Of a stretch of DNA of 64,000 bases, positions 9,352 through 17,565 are shown piece by piece. The first letter of the stretch is position 1, and every line of letters begins with the position of its first letter. The translations under genes were made by a program, and so were the position numbers. The stretch comes from Candidatus Methanomassiliicoccus intestinalis Issoire-Mx1 (GTDB lineage: Archaea; Thermoplasmatota; Thermoplasmata; Methanomassiliicoccales; Methanomassiliicoccaceae): assembly GCF_000404225.1 (NCBI RefSeq), contig NC_021353.1, positions 496,001 to 560,000 of the forward strand, read 5' to 3'. The notes beneath the pieces are model-generated. The model did no database searches, was not told where the DNA came from, and was given only the letters and a program-made list of their open reading frames with translations.

Positions 9352-10812
9352 ATGGGAATCCTGACTAAAGTCAAAGTCGCAGTAGCACGTAGAAAGCTCA
9401 ACTCAATGGACATAATCGGTACAGATTCTTTAGAAAAACTGATACATTCAAGGTTTCTTGCTGACTTTAAAAAATCGCAGGAACTGCGAGATATGGTTGG
9501 GAAAGATTCTCTTGATGAGATCACTGCCGAGGATGTTAACACATATCAGCTCTATAAATTCCGTGAGTCTATGAGATATGCGATGGAAAACAGCCATTAT
9601 TATAAAAAGAAGTATGAAGCGGCTGGCATAACACCGGATGATATTAAAACCATGGCAGATATCAGCAAAGTTCCGTTTACTGATCCAGACGACCTAGCTG
9701 AGAACTCAATGGCATTTTGTGCAGTTTCTCAGGGAAAAGTCATGAGAGCCTTTACTACTTCTGGTACGACTGGTAACAGAAAACGAGTATTTTTCACACA
9801 GAACGATGTTTTAAACATAGTCGATTCAATTGCTGCAGCAGTAAAATCTGTAGGAATGACCAAAGATGATGCTTTGCAGGTAATGTTCCCTGCAGTTTCA
9901 GCCTGGGATCCTGGCCTGATGATGGACTCGGCCTGTAAACTGGCTGGACTAAACTCATTAGTTTCCAGCACTGCAGATGTCGATGAACAAATCAAAAATA
10001 TGAAAGATAACAAGACCACATATCTGATTGGTCTAACATCATTTATCTACAGAATCACTATGCTTGCTAAAGATAAATATGATCTTAGGTCAATAGGTGT
10101 AAAAACCATTATCTGTTCTGCAGAGCCGCTTCCAGAGATTATGCGTAAACAGATGATTGAAGCGTGGGGCTGCCCTGTTCTGGCTCAATATGGTATGACC
10201 GAGATGGGTCTTGCTACAGCTATTGAATGTGCGGCCTATGATGGGATGCATACCAGCGGTGCATATTTCTTCGTAGAGGCTGTTGACCCGGTAACGGGCG
10301 AATCAAAAGGCTATGGAGAAAGCGGAGAGCTTATCTGGACTTCTTTAGTAATGGAGGGAACACCATTAATCCGTTACCGCAGCAGGGATATTTCGCAGAT
10401 TCTGCCGGCACCATGTAACTGCGGCTGCTTCAGTACTGTGCGCAGGGTTGCTAAGATTCAGGGCAGATTAGATGCACAGACAAAGATTGGTTACGGGCAG
10501 AAAATATTTCCAGCTTTGTTTGATGAAGTTCTTCTGGCGGTTCCAGGAGTGTTGAGCTATAAATTGACTTTAACTCATGAAGGATATAAAGACAAACTCA
10601 ATTTCGTTCTGGAGTATAAGGGTGATGAAGAAGAAGGTCATAGACAGGTAGAAGCTGCACTTATGAGCCTGGATGAAATAAAAGATGCACTGGACAACGA
10701 CCTCATCGAAATTCCAGAAGTGTCATTTATTGAAGCAGGAAGCATTGAGTTCGTTCCTAAAAGTAAAGCTATTGTAGATCTTAGAGAAAACTATGATGTC
10801 TCCTCTACTTAA
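9352..10812 (+). CDS. AMP-forming ligase of the PaaK / coenzyme F390 synthetase family
   Basis: 486 residues. The adenylate-forming P-loop TTSGTTGNRKR (about 135-145), the QYGMTEMG motif near 282-289, and a C-terminal domain beginning around KIQGRLD identify the phenylacetate-CoA ligase / F390 synthetase family. These enzymes activate a carboxylate (or F420 in methanogens) with ATP. The N-terminal ~45 residues extend beyond the core. The gene follows the sensor by 43 bases with TTTTTAAATTTATA and GGTGG ahead of ATG 9352, so it has a likely own promoter. Related ligases accompany radical SAM/redox clusters in some bacteria (from memory). The acyl substrate is unknown. Confidence 0.75.
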   Translation: MGILTKVKVAVARRKLNSMDIIGTDSLEKLIHSRFLADFKKSQELRDMVGKDSLDEITAEDVNTYQLYKFRESMRYAMENSHYYKKKYEAAGITPDDIKTMADISKVPFTDPDDLAENSMAFCAVSQGKVMRAFTTSGTTGNRKRVFFTQNDVLNIVDSIAAAVKSVGMTKDDALQVMFPAVSAWDPGLMMDSACKLAGLNSLVSSTADVDEQIKNMKDNKTTYLIGLTSFIYRITMLAKDKYDLRSIGVKTIICSAEPLPEIMRKQMIEAWGCPVLAQYGMTEMGLATAIECAAYDGMHTSGAYFFVEAVDPVTGESKGYGESGELIWTSLVMEGTPLIRYRSRDISQILPAPCNCGCFSTVRRVAKIQGRLDAQTKIGYGQKIFPALFDEVLLAVPGVLSYKLTLTHEGYKDKLNFVLEYKGDEEEGHRQVEAALMSLDEIKDALDNDLIEIPEVSFIEAGSIEFVPKSKAIVDLRENYDVSST

Positions 10813-10905
10813 AATATGGTTACAATTATAGTGCCTTAAGAGTTTCTCAGCGATACTTTCATATGCTCAATTCTATTTGGGAAGAATCATTAGGGGAGCC
10901 CAGCT

Positions 10906-11343
10906 ATGAGAATATCCGATCAAGAGGAAATGTGCATCCTTGAAGCGATAAGAACCGCTAATATCTATAGAGAAGAACTCGCATCGTCTATCATAGATGC
11001 CCCGGTCCTCACAATAGTCGCAGCTACTGCTCGTAGAGAATTGACTGTACGGGAGATCTCTGCAATAACCGCAATTCCACTTGCTACATGTTATAAGATA
11101 GTGGAAAAGATGTCTTCATTGGGGTTGTTAGCTGAAATAGGAAAGGTAAGAACATCCACACGGGGTAAAGCTTCCATGTATACCACGACTCTCAAATGTT
11201 TCTCTGTTGATATCTCAAGTGGTATAATTGAAATAAGCATTACCTGGAAAAATGGACAAACCATGAATCTTACAAAAGATATATGCCAAACAGTATCAGC
11301 TTCTTCAACTCCAGCAGAAGAGGTCAATCAGGTCGCTGAGTGA
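10906..11343 (+). CDS. Winged-helix transcriptional regulator
   Basis: 145 residues. Residues about 25-85 read as a winged helix (ELTVREISAITAIPLATCYK recognition region, then a wing GKVRTSTRGKASMY). The C-terminal ~45 residues are a strand-rich part plus a polar tail. Start ATG 10906 follows GGGGAG. The 3' end overlaps the convergent VOC-family gene by 20 bases. Target is unknown; the adjacent ligase gene is the nearest candidate. Confidence 0.65.
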   Translation: MRISDQEEMCILEAIRTANIYREELASSIIDAPVLTIVAATARRELTVREISAITAIPLATCYKIVEKMSSLGLLAEIGKVRTSTRGKASMYTTTLKCFSVDISSGIIEISITWKNGQTMNLTKDICQTVSASSTPAEEVNQVAE

Positions 11344-11710
11344 TCTCTAATATCCTGAATTTATTATTGTCGGGGTCTGTAAATACAGCTTCGACATCTC
11401 CTTCTTTATTTCTAACAGGTTTTTTTAGAATTTCTACATTTTCATCCATCAATTTTCTATGCAATGTGAAAACAGAATCCGTTATAAGTGTGATCATAAC
11501 GTCCTGATTGCTGCTCTCAACCAGTCTTATTTTACAATTTGTGTTTGGTATTCTAAATATTCCAGGTGATTCCTCTTCAAGTTTTATCGAATCCCGATAA
11601 AATTCACGTGACTCTTCAACATTTGTAACATTTATGGAGATCTCAACGTTCTGAATGTCGCCACCTTCAATATAATACGGACTATTGTCCATGGGGTTTC
11701 CAAGAGGCAT
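11324..11710 (-). CDS. Glyoxalase/VOC-fold protein
   Basis: 128 residues with the beta-alpha-beta-beta-beta pattern of the vicinal oxygen chelate fold: VEISINVTNVEESREFY near the start and VFTDPDNNKFRILEI at the end. Such proteins include glyoxalase I, dioxygenases and resistance proteins; metal ligands are not certain here (the usual N-terminal His is absent), so the activity is open. Start could be Met1 or Met7 (11692). It ends inside the 3' end of the regulator gene. Confidence 0.6.
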   Translation of the reverse strand: MPLGNPMDNSPYYIEGGDIQNVEISINVTNVEESREFYRDSIKLEEESPGIFRIPNTNCKIRLVESSNQDVMITLITDSVFTLHRKLMDENVEILKKPVRNKEGDVEAVFTDPDNNKFRILEITQRPD

Positions 11711-11776
11711 ACGTATTCAATAGACACATCAGATAATAAACTGATGCTGCAGATCTTTTATTAAAAATTATGAAAT

Positions 11777-11798
11777 GAAGATTCCTTTCGGAATCTTC
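11777..11798 (-). terminator. Terminator hairpin after the small membrane protein gene
   Basis: GAAGATTCC (11777-11785), loop TTTC, GGAATCTTC (11790-11798): a perfect 9-bp stem. Read on the minus strand it follows the stop of the gene at 11809 and is trailed by a T-rich stretch, fitting a terminator. Confidence 0.65.
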
Positions 11799-11808
11799 AG
11801 TTTAATCC

Positions 11809-12195
11809 TCATCTGAGTCTGGCGCTAGCATACATCCATGTCTGTAGAACAGGAACTAGTAGAAGCAGTGGAGCAAATGCGATGATATATACCATCTTGT
11901 AATGCTCGCCCATGTCGCTTAGTGCAACGAACACACCAATAGCTATCAGGATGCATCCCCAAGCTCTTAGCCGGTTTCCTCCCTTTTTATTCAGGTTAGC
12001 AAGAATCTCTTTAGCTTCCTTTGATTTGATATGTCCTTTGAGTTTAATATGCATCAGAGTGTCTGGTTTGCAATTGCCGGAAACTAATGGTCTGGCTAGT
12101 ACAAATATCGCCAACAACCCAAATACTATACACTCTGCACCCAGCGCTATACCTATTGTATCCATCGAAACACCATTTACTGATAGTTTTTCCAT
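11809..12195 (-). CDS. Small membrane protein
   Basis: 128 residues with hydrophobic segments at about 12-36, 77-94 and 99-119 and a lysine-rich soluble loop in between. No family recognised. Its start overlaps the end of the upstream isocitrate dehydrogenase gene by 19 bases, so they are probably co-transcribed; a functional link is not obvious. A strong terminator hairpin follows. Confidence 0.55.
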   Translation of the reverse strand: MEKLSVNGVSMDTIGIALGAECIVFGLLAIFVLARPLVSGNCKPDTLMHIKLKGHIKSKEAKEILANLNKKGGNRLRAWGCILIAIGVFVALSDMGEHYKMVYIIAFAPLLLLVPVLQTWMYASARLR

Positions 12196-13373
12196 TTGGA
12201 TTCCAGATTCGGATCATTTACCGTTTCAAGAATGTAATCAGCAAATTGGGAACCAGTGGCGCCATCAGCTCTTCCGGTCATCTTAAGCTTACGTTCAAAT
12301 TGTACGCATACGTCAAGAGCCATCTCAAGTTTTCTAGCTTCTTCAACGTATCCTACATGGTTCATAAGCATGGCCACAGCCTTTATCATGGAGCAGGGGT
12401 CAGCATACTGGGCGCGGCCCTCTTCAACCATTCTTGGAGCAGATCCGTGTATTGCTTCAAACATTGCATATTTCTTTCCAACATTTGCACTGCCGGCAGT
12501 ACCTACGCCGCCTTGTATCTGAGCAGCTTCATCAGTGATGATATCTCCATATAAGTTAGGCAGAACAATGACCTTGAAGCCACTGCGTCTGTATGGGTCA
12601 ATCAGTTTGGCAGTCATGATGTCGATAAACCAATCATCCCATTCAACTTCTGGATAATCTTTAGCGACTTCAGCCGCGATGTTAAGGAACTTTCCATCAG
12701 TTGTTTTTACAACATTGGCTTTTGTAACTACGCTGACTTTATTAATTCCATTTTTCTTCGCGTAGTCAAATGCAAGCCGGATGATTCTGTCGGATCCTTG
12801 AGTGGTAGCTACACAAAAATCGATTCCAAGATCGTCTGTAACATCTACTCCTTCACTTCCAAGTGCATATGATCCTTCAGTGTTTTCACGATAGAACATC
12901 CAGTCTATTCCAAGTTCAGGAACTTTGACAGGTCTTACATTAGCGAAGAGATCTAATTCTTTTCTCATAGCTACATTTGCACTTTCGATATTTGGCCACG
13001 GATCCCCCTTTTTAGGCGTTGTTGTTGGGCCTTTGAGGATTACATGACATTTCTTGATCTCTGCAAGAACATCATCTGGGATAGCCTTCATCTCTTTTAC
13101 ACGGTTTTCAATTGTAAGTCCGTCAATCACTCTGATCTCTACCTTGCCAGATGCAATCTCATCTTTCAACATATTCTCCAATACGGTTTTTGCATGTTCA
13201 GAGATGTACGGTCCAATTCCATCTCCGCCACATATCCCGATTATGAGAGGTTTTAGAGATGAATAATCAGTCCATTCTTGATCAGCTTTCATGCGTTCGA
13301 TCCTTTTAAGCTGTTTTTCAAGAATTTTACCAAAATGTTCTTTGGCATCGTTTATTGCCTGCTCGTAGACCAT
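12177..13373 (-). CDS. icd: Isocitrate dehydrogenase (isocitrate/isopropylmalate dehydrogenase family)
   Basis: About 398 residues. It converts isocitrate to 2-oxoglutarate, probably for glutamate synthesis in this partial TCA cycle. Seen: the N-terminal GDGIGP loop, KGPTTTPKKGD, the substrate motif IESANVAMRKELDLFANVRP (the Ser-x-Asn form points to isocitrate, not isopropylmalate), ENTEGSYALG, LYGDIITDEAAQ metal-binding aspartates, and EAIHGSAPR. The last motif carries Arg rather than the usual NAD-type residue, so cofactor choice is uncertain. An N-terminal lysine-rich extension of ~45 residues precedes the fold. ATG 13373 is preferred over TTG 13385. Confidence 0.82.
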   Translation of the reverse strand: MVYEQAINDAKEHFGKILEKQLKRIERMKADQEWTDYSSLKPLIIGICGGDGIGPYISEHAKTVLENMLKDEIASGKVEIRVIDGLTIENRVKEMKAIPDDVLAEIKKCHVILKGPTTTPKKGDPWPNIESANVAMRKELDLFANVRPVKVPELGIDWMFYRENTEGSYALGSEGVDVTDDLGIDFCVATTQGSDRIIRLAFDYAKKNGINKVSVVTKANVVKTTDGKFLNIAAEVAKDYPEVEWDDWFIDIMTAKLIDPYRRSGFKVIVLPNLYGDIITDEAAQIQGGVGTAGSANVGKKYAMFEAIHGSAPRMVEEGRAQYADPCSMIKAVAMLMNHVGYVEEARKLEMALDVCVQFERKLKMTGRADGATGSQFADYILETVNDPNLESKWKNYQ

Positions 13374-13506
13374 TTTTTCAACCAAATGCCTATCAGTGAA
13401 CTGCTATTTGAGCATCTTCATTCAGAGGTCCCAAATCTTATCAAAACCGAAGTGAGACTGCATATGATGAATCTAACGGCAGATGCGTATTTCATTCATA
13501 TAGGAA

Positions 13507-13857
13507 TCAGCCTCTTGGGATGAGGCCGAGATCGCTATATGAGAGAAGCTCTATATTTGGAGAACCTTCTTTGGCTAATCTGGAAGCAACTTCATCAAAA
13601 GCTTCATCGGGTAAGATTACCGCTATTTCTACATCTTCAGCGAGCTCATTATAACGATCAATAAGATCGCTGCGTTTCCAGCTGGTATCTGACTCAATTA
13701 CCTCAATTGATAAATTGCCGCCACTTTCATCTTCAATGGTAACAACTGCCCATTCAGTATCTTCATTTTCTTCGATGTCGTGTTTTGTCATGGCGCCTGG
13801 ATTTTCGGTCTGGATCATTTCCATCCTTTGAAACGCCAAATCTTCCGCGTCAACCAT
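13507..13857 (-). CDS. Acidic hypothetical protein
   Basis: 116 residues, strongly acidic, with no membrane segment or Cys. The pattern of short strands and helices suggests a compact alpha-beta fold. No family recognised. Divergent from the YkgJ-type gene 80 bases away, so the two share a promoter region. Confidence 0.5.
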   Translation of the reverse strand: MVDAEDLAFQRMEMIQTENPGAMTKHDIEENEDTEWAVVTIEDESGGNLSIEVIESDTSWKRSDLIDRYNELAEDVEIAVILPDEAFDEVASRLAKEGSPNIELLSYSDLGLIPRG

Positions 13858-13936
13858 GATGGTTCTTTTTTGTTGAAGTTGTTCAATTTACTTTCGGCTC
13901 GGCAAAGGTTTTATTTTACAATCCTATGACTGATTA

Positions 13937-14317
13937 ATGCGTTGTACACATTGCAGGGAATGTTGCAAAAACACCATGATGGAGCTATCCAATGCTGACA
14001 TAGCCCGCTTGGAGAAAAAAGGCTACAGCAGGAATGATTTTAGCTATATCGGTGTTGATGGAATACCCAGATTAAAAAATGAAGGGATATGGTGTTATTT
14101 CTACGACCCGGAAAAAAGCAGATGCAGAGAATACCAATCAAGACCTCTGGGATGTGCGCTTTATCCGGTAAATATTGATGAGGATGGGAAATATGTGCTT
14201 GATGGACTCTGTCCGCAGGCAGAGACTATTTCAATACAGGAGCTTAAAATAAAAGGAAAAAGGCTAAAAGCCCTTATCTCTACGATTGATGCAGAAGCAG
14301 CCAATCGTCATTCATGA
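13937..14317 (+). CDS. YkgJ/UPF0153-type cysteine-cluster protein
   Basis: 126 residues. CTHCRECCK at the N-terminus, then a central WCYFYDPEKSRCREYQSRPLGC region and a C-terminal LCPQAE: the spaced cysteines of the YkgJ family, thought to hold a metal or Fe-S cluster. Function in the family is not settled. Its last 10 bases overlap the convergent ferredoxin-MvhD gene. Confidence 0.7.
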   Translation: MRCTHCRECCKNTMMELSNADIARLEKKGYSRNDFSYIGVDGIPRLKNEGIWCYFYDPEKSRCREYQSRPLGCALYPVNIDEDGKYVLDGLCPQAETISIQELKIKGKRLKALISTIDAEAANRHS

Positions 14318-15402
14318 TGTAAAGCAGACGTAGGCTGTTCATCCGTGGAAATTCCCCTTTCAGGATTGGGGCCTAGTTCTCTGATGCCTGCGATAAATTT
14401 TTTGACGATTTCTGCAAACAGTTCCGGTTCCTCAGGATTGACCCAGTCAACGCCAATTCTTCTCTTATCATATCCAAGGCTTTCGATAACTTTTGACAGC
14501 AGATTCATGCGGTTATTTGTCCTAACATTGCCTCCGCGATAATGGCAGTGTCCTTCTTTACCGCCTAGAACAAGCACTCCATCGGCACCGTTTGAAAGAA
14601 CCTTCATTATCCATTCTGGATCTACTCTTGCAGAGCAGGGGGTTTTAATAATACAGAATGATGGGTCCAACTCCATATGTTTTTCACCAGCTGCATCTGC
14701 AGCTAGGTATGAACACCAGCTGCACGCGAACACCACTACATGCGGAAATGGCTCTGTGGATTCAAGGAGTCCTGCTGTACATTCTTCAATTTCTGAAATC
14801 ATGGCTTCATTCGAGAATCCGCTCATATTCATTGATCCTGATGGGCACGCCGCAACGCAAGCACCGCATCTTTCACACAAATCATGATTAACATAAGCTA
14901 CACGGTGAGTTCCATCTTTGATAAATTCAATTGCATTATATCTGCAAGTCGCAGTACATATCCCGCAGCCCGAGCAGGTTTGAGTATTTACTTTAGCACC
15001 TTCTGCTCCTTCTATCGATTTAGAACCTCTCAGTTTTGCCGTAGCCATTGCAATTAGAAGCTTGGACTTTGAGGTAGCATCATCAATGTTGCTATGTATC
15101 CATGCAGCGTGTTCTCTGATATTTACATACTCTATGAAATGAGGACTGATCCCTGCATCGACAACTGCTTTTTCTATATCATCATCTTCAGATCTGGGTG
15201 CTATAACTACCCTATCCAGATTATTACCTGAGATTATGTCAACAATTGATTTTAGGTCATCATTTGACTTATATGTGTATTCACAAACTACATTTTTAAG
15301 GGATTTGGAATATTCTTCTAGGTCTCTGATGTTTAATTTTTTATTTAGCAATTCATCGCGTGCATCTATAAAAATACCTATTCTGGGGACCTTTGAATCC
15401 AT
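14308..15402 (-). CDS. Two-cluster ferredoxin fused to an MvhD-like (FlpD) domain
   Basis: 364 residues. The N-terminal ~130 residues are an alpha-beta region that resembles part of HdrA-type proteins but has no clear FAD motif. Two [4Fe-4S] motifs follow (CSGCGICTATC near 141; CERCGACVAACP near 176), then an MvhD/FlpD-type domain with CSWC near 230, PCSARVDP and KEGHCHYRGGN. MvhD domains pass electrons between hydrogenase or formate dehydrogenase and heterodisulfide reductase. Start ATG 15402 has GGTGA in front; the frame upstream to 15510 is an artefact. A TATA-like TTATTATACC precedes it, so it is transcribed apart from the superoxide reductase gene. Confidence 0.72.
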   Translation of the reverse strand: MDSKVPRIGIFIDARDELLNKKLNIRDLEEYSKSLKNVVCEYTYKSNDDLKSIVDIISGNNLDRVVIAPRSEDDDIEKAVVDAGISPHFIEYVNIREHAAWIHSNIDDATSKSKLLIAMATAKLRGSKSIEGAEGAKVNTQTCSGCGICTATCRYNAIEFIKDGTHRVAYVNHDLCERCGACVAACPSGSMNMSGFSNEAMISEIEECTAGLLESTEPFPHVVVFACSWCSYLAADAAGEKHMELDPSFCIIKTPCSARVDPEWIMKVLSNGADGVLVLGGKEGHCHYRGGNVRTNNRMNLLSKVIESLGYDKRRIGVDWVNPEEPELFAEIVKKFIAGIRELGPNPERGISTDEQPTSALHHE

Positions 15403-15487
15403 AGTTTCACCAATGTTATCTAAAACCGAACTTGAAGGTATAATAATTACACCGAAAAATGAAAAAAATTGGAAAGGGGAAGAAGTT

Positions 15488-15874
15488 TCAGTCCTTCTTC
15501 CATAGTCCATGCTTATTGCAGTATGCTTTCACAGAGTTAATATGTGTACACTTGCACGGGCATGTAAATTCTGCCTGAGGCTTCATTCCTGGTTTTAGGT
15601 AGGCTCTCATCACCCTAGCATCTGAAGACACTTCTATCCATTGTATGTAATGATCCTCATCCATTGGGTGTTCTACAGATCCTACTTTAACAAGAATTCC
15701 ATTCTCACTCGGTTCAACGATCGGAACGTGTTTTTCTACCGCAGCATCAACTGAGTTTGCGGCCATTTTTACCATGGGCTTGCCGCAGCATTGCAGACCT
15801 CCAAGTCCGCTGTTCACAACTTCTACGATATTTCCACAAGCTGGGCAGTAATATATTTCTTTGACTGCAGTCAT
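15488..15874 (-). CDS. dfx: Desulfoferrodoxin / superoxide reductase
   Basis: 128 residues. It reduces superoxide to hydrogen peroxide with a ferrous iron centre. The N-terminal desulforedoxin domain shows CPAC and CC ligands; the catalytic domain shows the EKHVP glutamate-lysine-histidine loop, HPMDEDH, and the CTHINS Cys-x2-His pair. Start ATG 15874 has GAGGAG 8 bases upstream, inside the end of the rubrerythrin gene, so the earlier GTG at 15892 is not the start. It follows rubrerythrin in an operon that together disposes of superoxide and peroxide. Confidence 0.9.
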   Translation of the reverse strand: MTAVKEIYYCPACGNIVEVVNSGLGGLQCCGKPMVKMAANSVDAAVEKHVPIVEPSENGILVKVGSVEHPMDEDHYIQWIEVSSDARVMRAYLKPGMKPQAEFTCPCKCTHINSVKAYCNKHGLWKKD

Positions 15875-15878
15875 GTTC

Positions 15879-16457
15879 TCAATACTCCTCACATTTTAAT
15901 TCATAGTATGAACGGGCATGGTCGCAAGACGGACAAATTTCTGGAGCTTCTGTTCCAAAATGCATATATCCACATTCTCTGCAGACCCACCACACGGCTT
16001 CTTTCTTTTTGAAGATCTCTCCAGCTTCAAGCGAAGCAAGAATCTTCTTGTATCTTTCTTCATGGTGGACTTCTGCCACTGAAATAGCTCTTAGCCTAGC
16101 AGCTATTTTGGGCAGACCCTCTTCATCAGCTACCTTTGCAAATTCAGGATACATTTCTGTATGTTCGTAGTTTTCTCCTGAAATCGCTGCTTTTAAATTC
16201 TCAATAGTGGTAGATCTTAAGATCGGCACGTCCGTCTCAATCTTTACACTGTCAAAGCTGCTCTCTGATTGAAGAGAAACAAGCATTTTGTACAGCTGAG
16301 ATGCGTGCTCTTTTTCCTGATCAGATGTAAGCCTGAAAATTTCTGCGATCTGTTCGTATCCTTCTTTTTTAGCTATTGAAGCATACATACTGTATCTGTT
16401 CCTAGCTATGCTCTCTCCGACGAAAGCTTTAGTGAGGTTTTCTACAGTTTTATTCAT
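15879..16457 (-). CDS. rbr: Rubrerythrin
   Basis: 192 residues. NADH- or rubredoxin-linked peroxidase of anaerobes. The N-terminal ferritin-like domain has di-iron ligands in GESIARNRY, EKEH, GENYEHTEMY and EVHHEERY; the C-terminal rubredoxin domain has CRECG...CPSC. Length is normal for the family. Start ATG 16457 (GTGTGATAAC upstream) rather than 16469. Two palindromes and a TATA-like box lie directly upstream, so expression is probably controlled. First gene of the operon with superoxide reductase. Confidence 0.92.
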   Translation of the reverse strand: MNKTVENLTKAFVGESIARNRYSMYASIAKKEGYEQIAEIFRLTSDQEKEHASQLYKMLVSLQSESSFDSVKIETDVPILRSTTIENLKAAISGENYEHTEMYPEFAKVADEEGLPKIAARLRAISVAEVHHEERYKKILASLEAGEIFKKKEAVWWVCRECGYMHFGTEAPEICPSCDHARSYYELKCEEY

Positions 16458-16464
16458 GTTATCA

Positions 16465-16482
16465 CACACGCACCTGCGTGTG
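16465..16482. promoter_or_regulatory. Palindromic operator candidate at the rubrerythrin start
   Basis: CACACGCA-CC-TGCGTGTG: perfect 8-bp inverted repeat, 8 bases ahead of the rbr start codon and just downstream of a minus-strand TATA-like GGTATAATAT (about 16486-16495). The place fits a repressor site covering the transcription start. It might also form an mRNA hairpin. Confidence 0.5.
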
Positions 16483-16497
16483 GGATATTATACCTTT

Positions 16498-16511
16498 CCC
16501 CTGTATAGGGG
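16498..16511. promoter_or_regulatory. Second palindrome upstream of the rubrerythrin TATA box
   Basis: CCCCT-GTAT-AGGGG, a perfect 5-bp inverted repeat directly upstream of the rbr TATA-like box and directly after the stop of the RmlD-like gene (16513). It can be an activator/repressor site or the end of the upstream transcript. Confidence 0.4.
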
Positions 16512-16512
16512 A

Positions 16513-17463
16513 TTAGATTATATTTATGAAATTATTGCTTTTGCCTACCTCTATGGATGATTCTTTTTTCCTATCCACATCATTGTTTTTCATATCTATG
16601 AGGGTGTCTTGAAATGACATAAAGTTCCTGCCGATTTCTTTAGTTACTTTTGACGTATCCAAACAGGTATTTTTTCCTCTGATTACTATTGGCTCTATAT
16701 CATCACTCTTAATTTTTACACACAGTGATGGATCTAATCCAAAAGTCTCTGCGAGCTTGATTCCCATTTCATATCTGCTCATGCACTCACTAACTGCAAG
16801 ATGATATATCCCTGCACACATCCTGTCGGCCATAAGCATCATCTCTTCTGCGCAGTCTGGTGCATATGACGGTGTAACATACTGATCATCTAGCAGTTTT
16901 ACCTGTCTGTTGGATTTAATCTGGTCTAGTGCCCAGGTGATGAAATTGTATTTTGGAGTGGCTTTATTCATACCATATGTGGCAGAAACTCTGCAGATGC
17001 AATTTTGCTTGGAAGAATCCAATACCACGCGCTCGCTTTCTAATTTCATTTGGGCATACTTGCTAAGCGGTTCTGGAGGATCAGTTTCTACATATTTTGA
17101 TCTCTTATCGCCGCTGAATACTAAGTCCGTTGAAATTAAAAATACTCTTGATTTAACATCCCTGGCTGACGTTGCTATATTTAAAACTCCTTCCACATTT
17201 GATGCCCAGGCCTCCTGCGGATGCGTCTCGCAATATTCCGGACTGTCACAAGATGGATCGATGAATACTACTTCGGGCTGATATCGTTTCATAACTTCCT
17301 TAACTTCTTCAACATCCGTAGGATCCATAATCCCCATGGGACAGTATCTTGCCCAGGATGTTTTTTTATAGGTTCCGACAACATTTATCCCGCGTTGAGT
17401 TGCAATTCTACATATATTCTGCCCAATTAAGCTCTCGGCGCCGACAACAAGGATTCTATTCAT
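16513..17463 (-). CDS. RmlD-type sugar-nucleotide reductase (extended SDR)
   Basis: 316 residues. NAD(P)-binding ILVVGAESLIGQNI at the N-terminus and the catalytic YAQMK (Tyr-x3-Lys) near 136 give an RmlD/dTDP-4-dehydrorhamnose-reductase-like SDR; methionine adenosyltransferase beta-type relatives are also possible. A lysine-rich C-terminal tail extends past the fold. No other nucleotide-sugar gene adjoins it, so its substrate is open. Confidence 0.72.
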   Translation of the reverse strand: MNRILVVGAESLIGQNICRIATQRGINVVGTYKKTSWARYCPMGIMDPTDVEEVKEVMKRYQPEVVFIDPSCDSPEYCETHPQEAWASNVEGVLNIATSARDVKSRVFLISTDLVFSGDKRSKYVETDPPEPLSKYAQMKLESERVVLDSSKQNCICRVSATYGMNKATPKYNFITWALDQIKSNRQVKLLDDQYVTPSYAPDCAEEMMLMADRMCAGIYHLAVSECMSRYEMGIKLAETFGLDPSLCVKIKSDDIEPIVIRGKNTCLDTSKVTKEIGRNFMSFQDTLIDMKNNDVDRKKESSIEVGKSNNFINII

Positions 17464-17565
17464 TAATCGGAGAATAGTGCTTCATTTGAAAAAGTTTAGT
17501 GCGATCATTTTTAACCTCGCAGTTCTACTTTTCTGATTCACACTTCCTGAAAAGGACGTGCGAAG

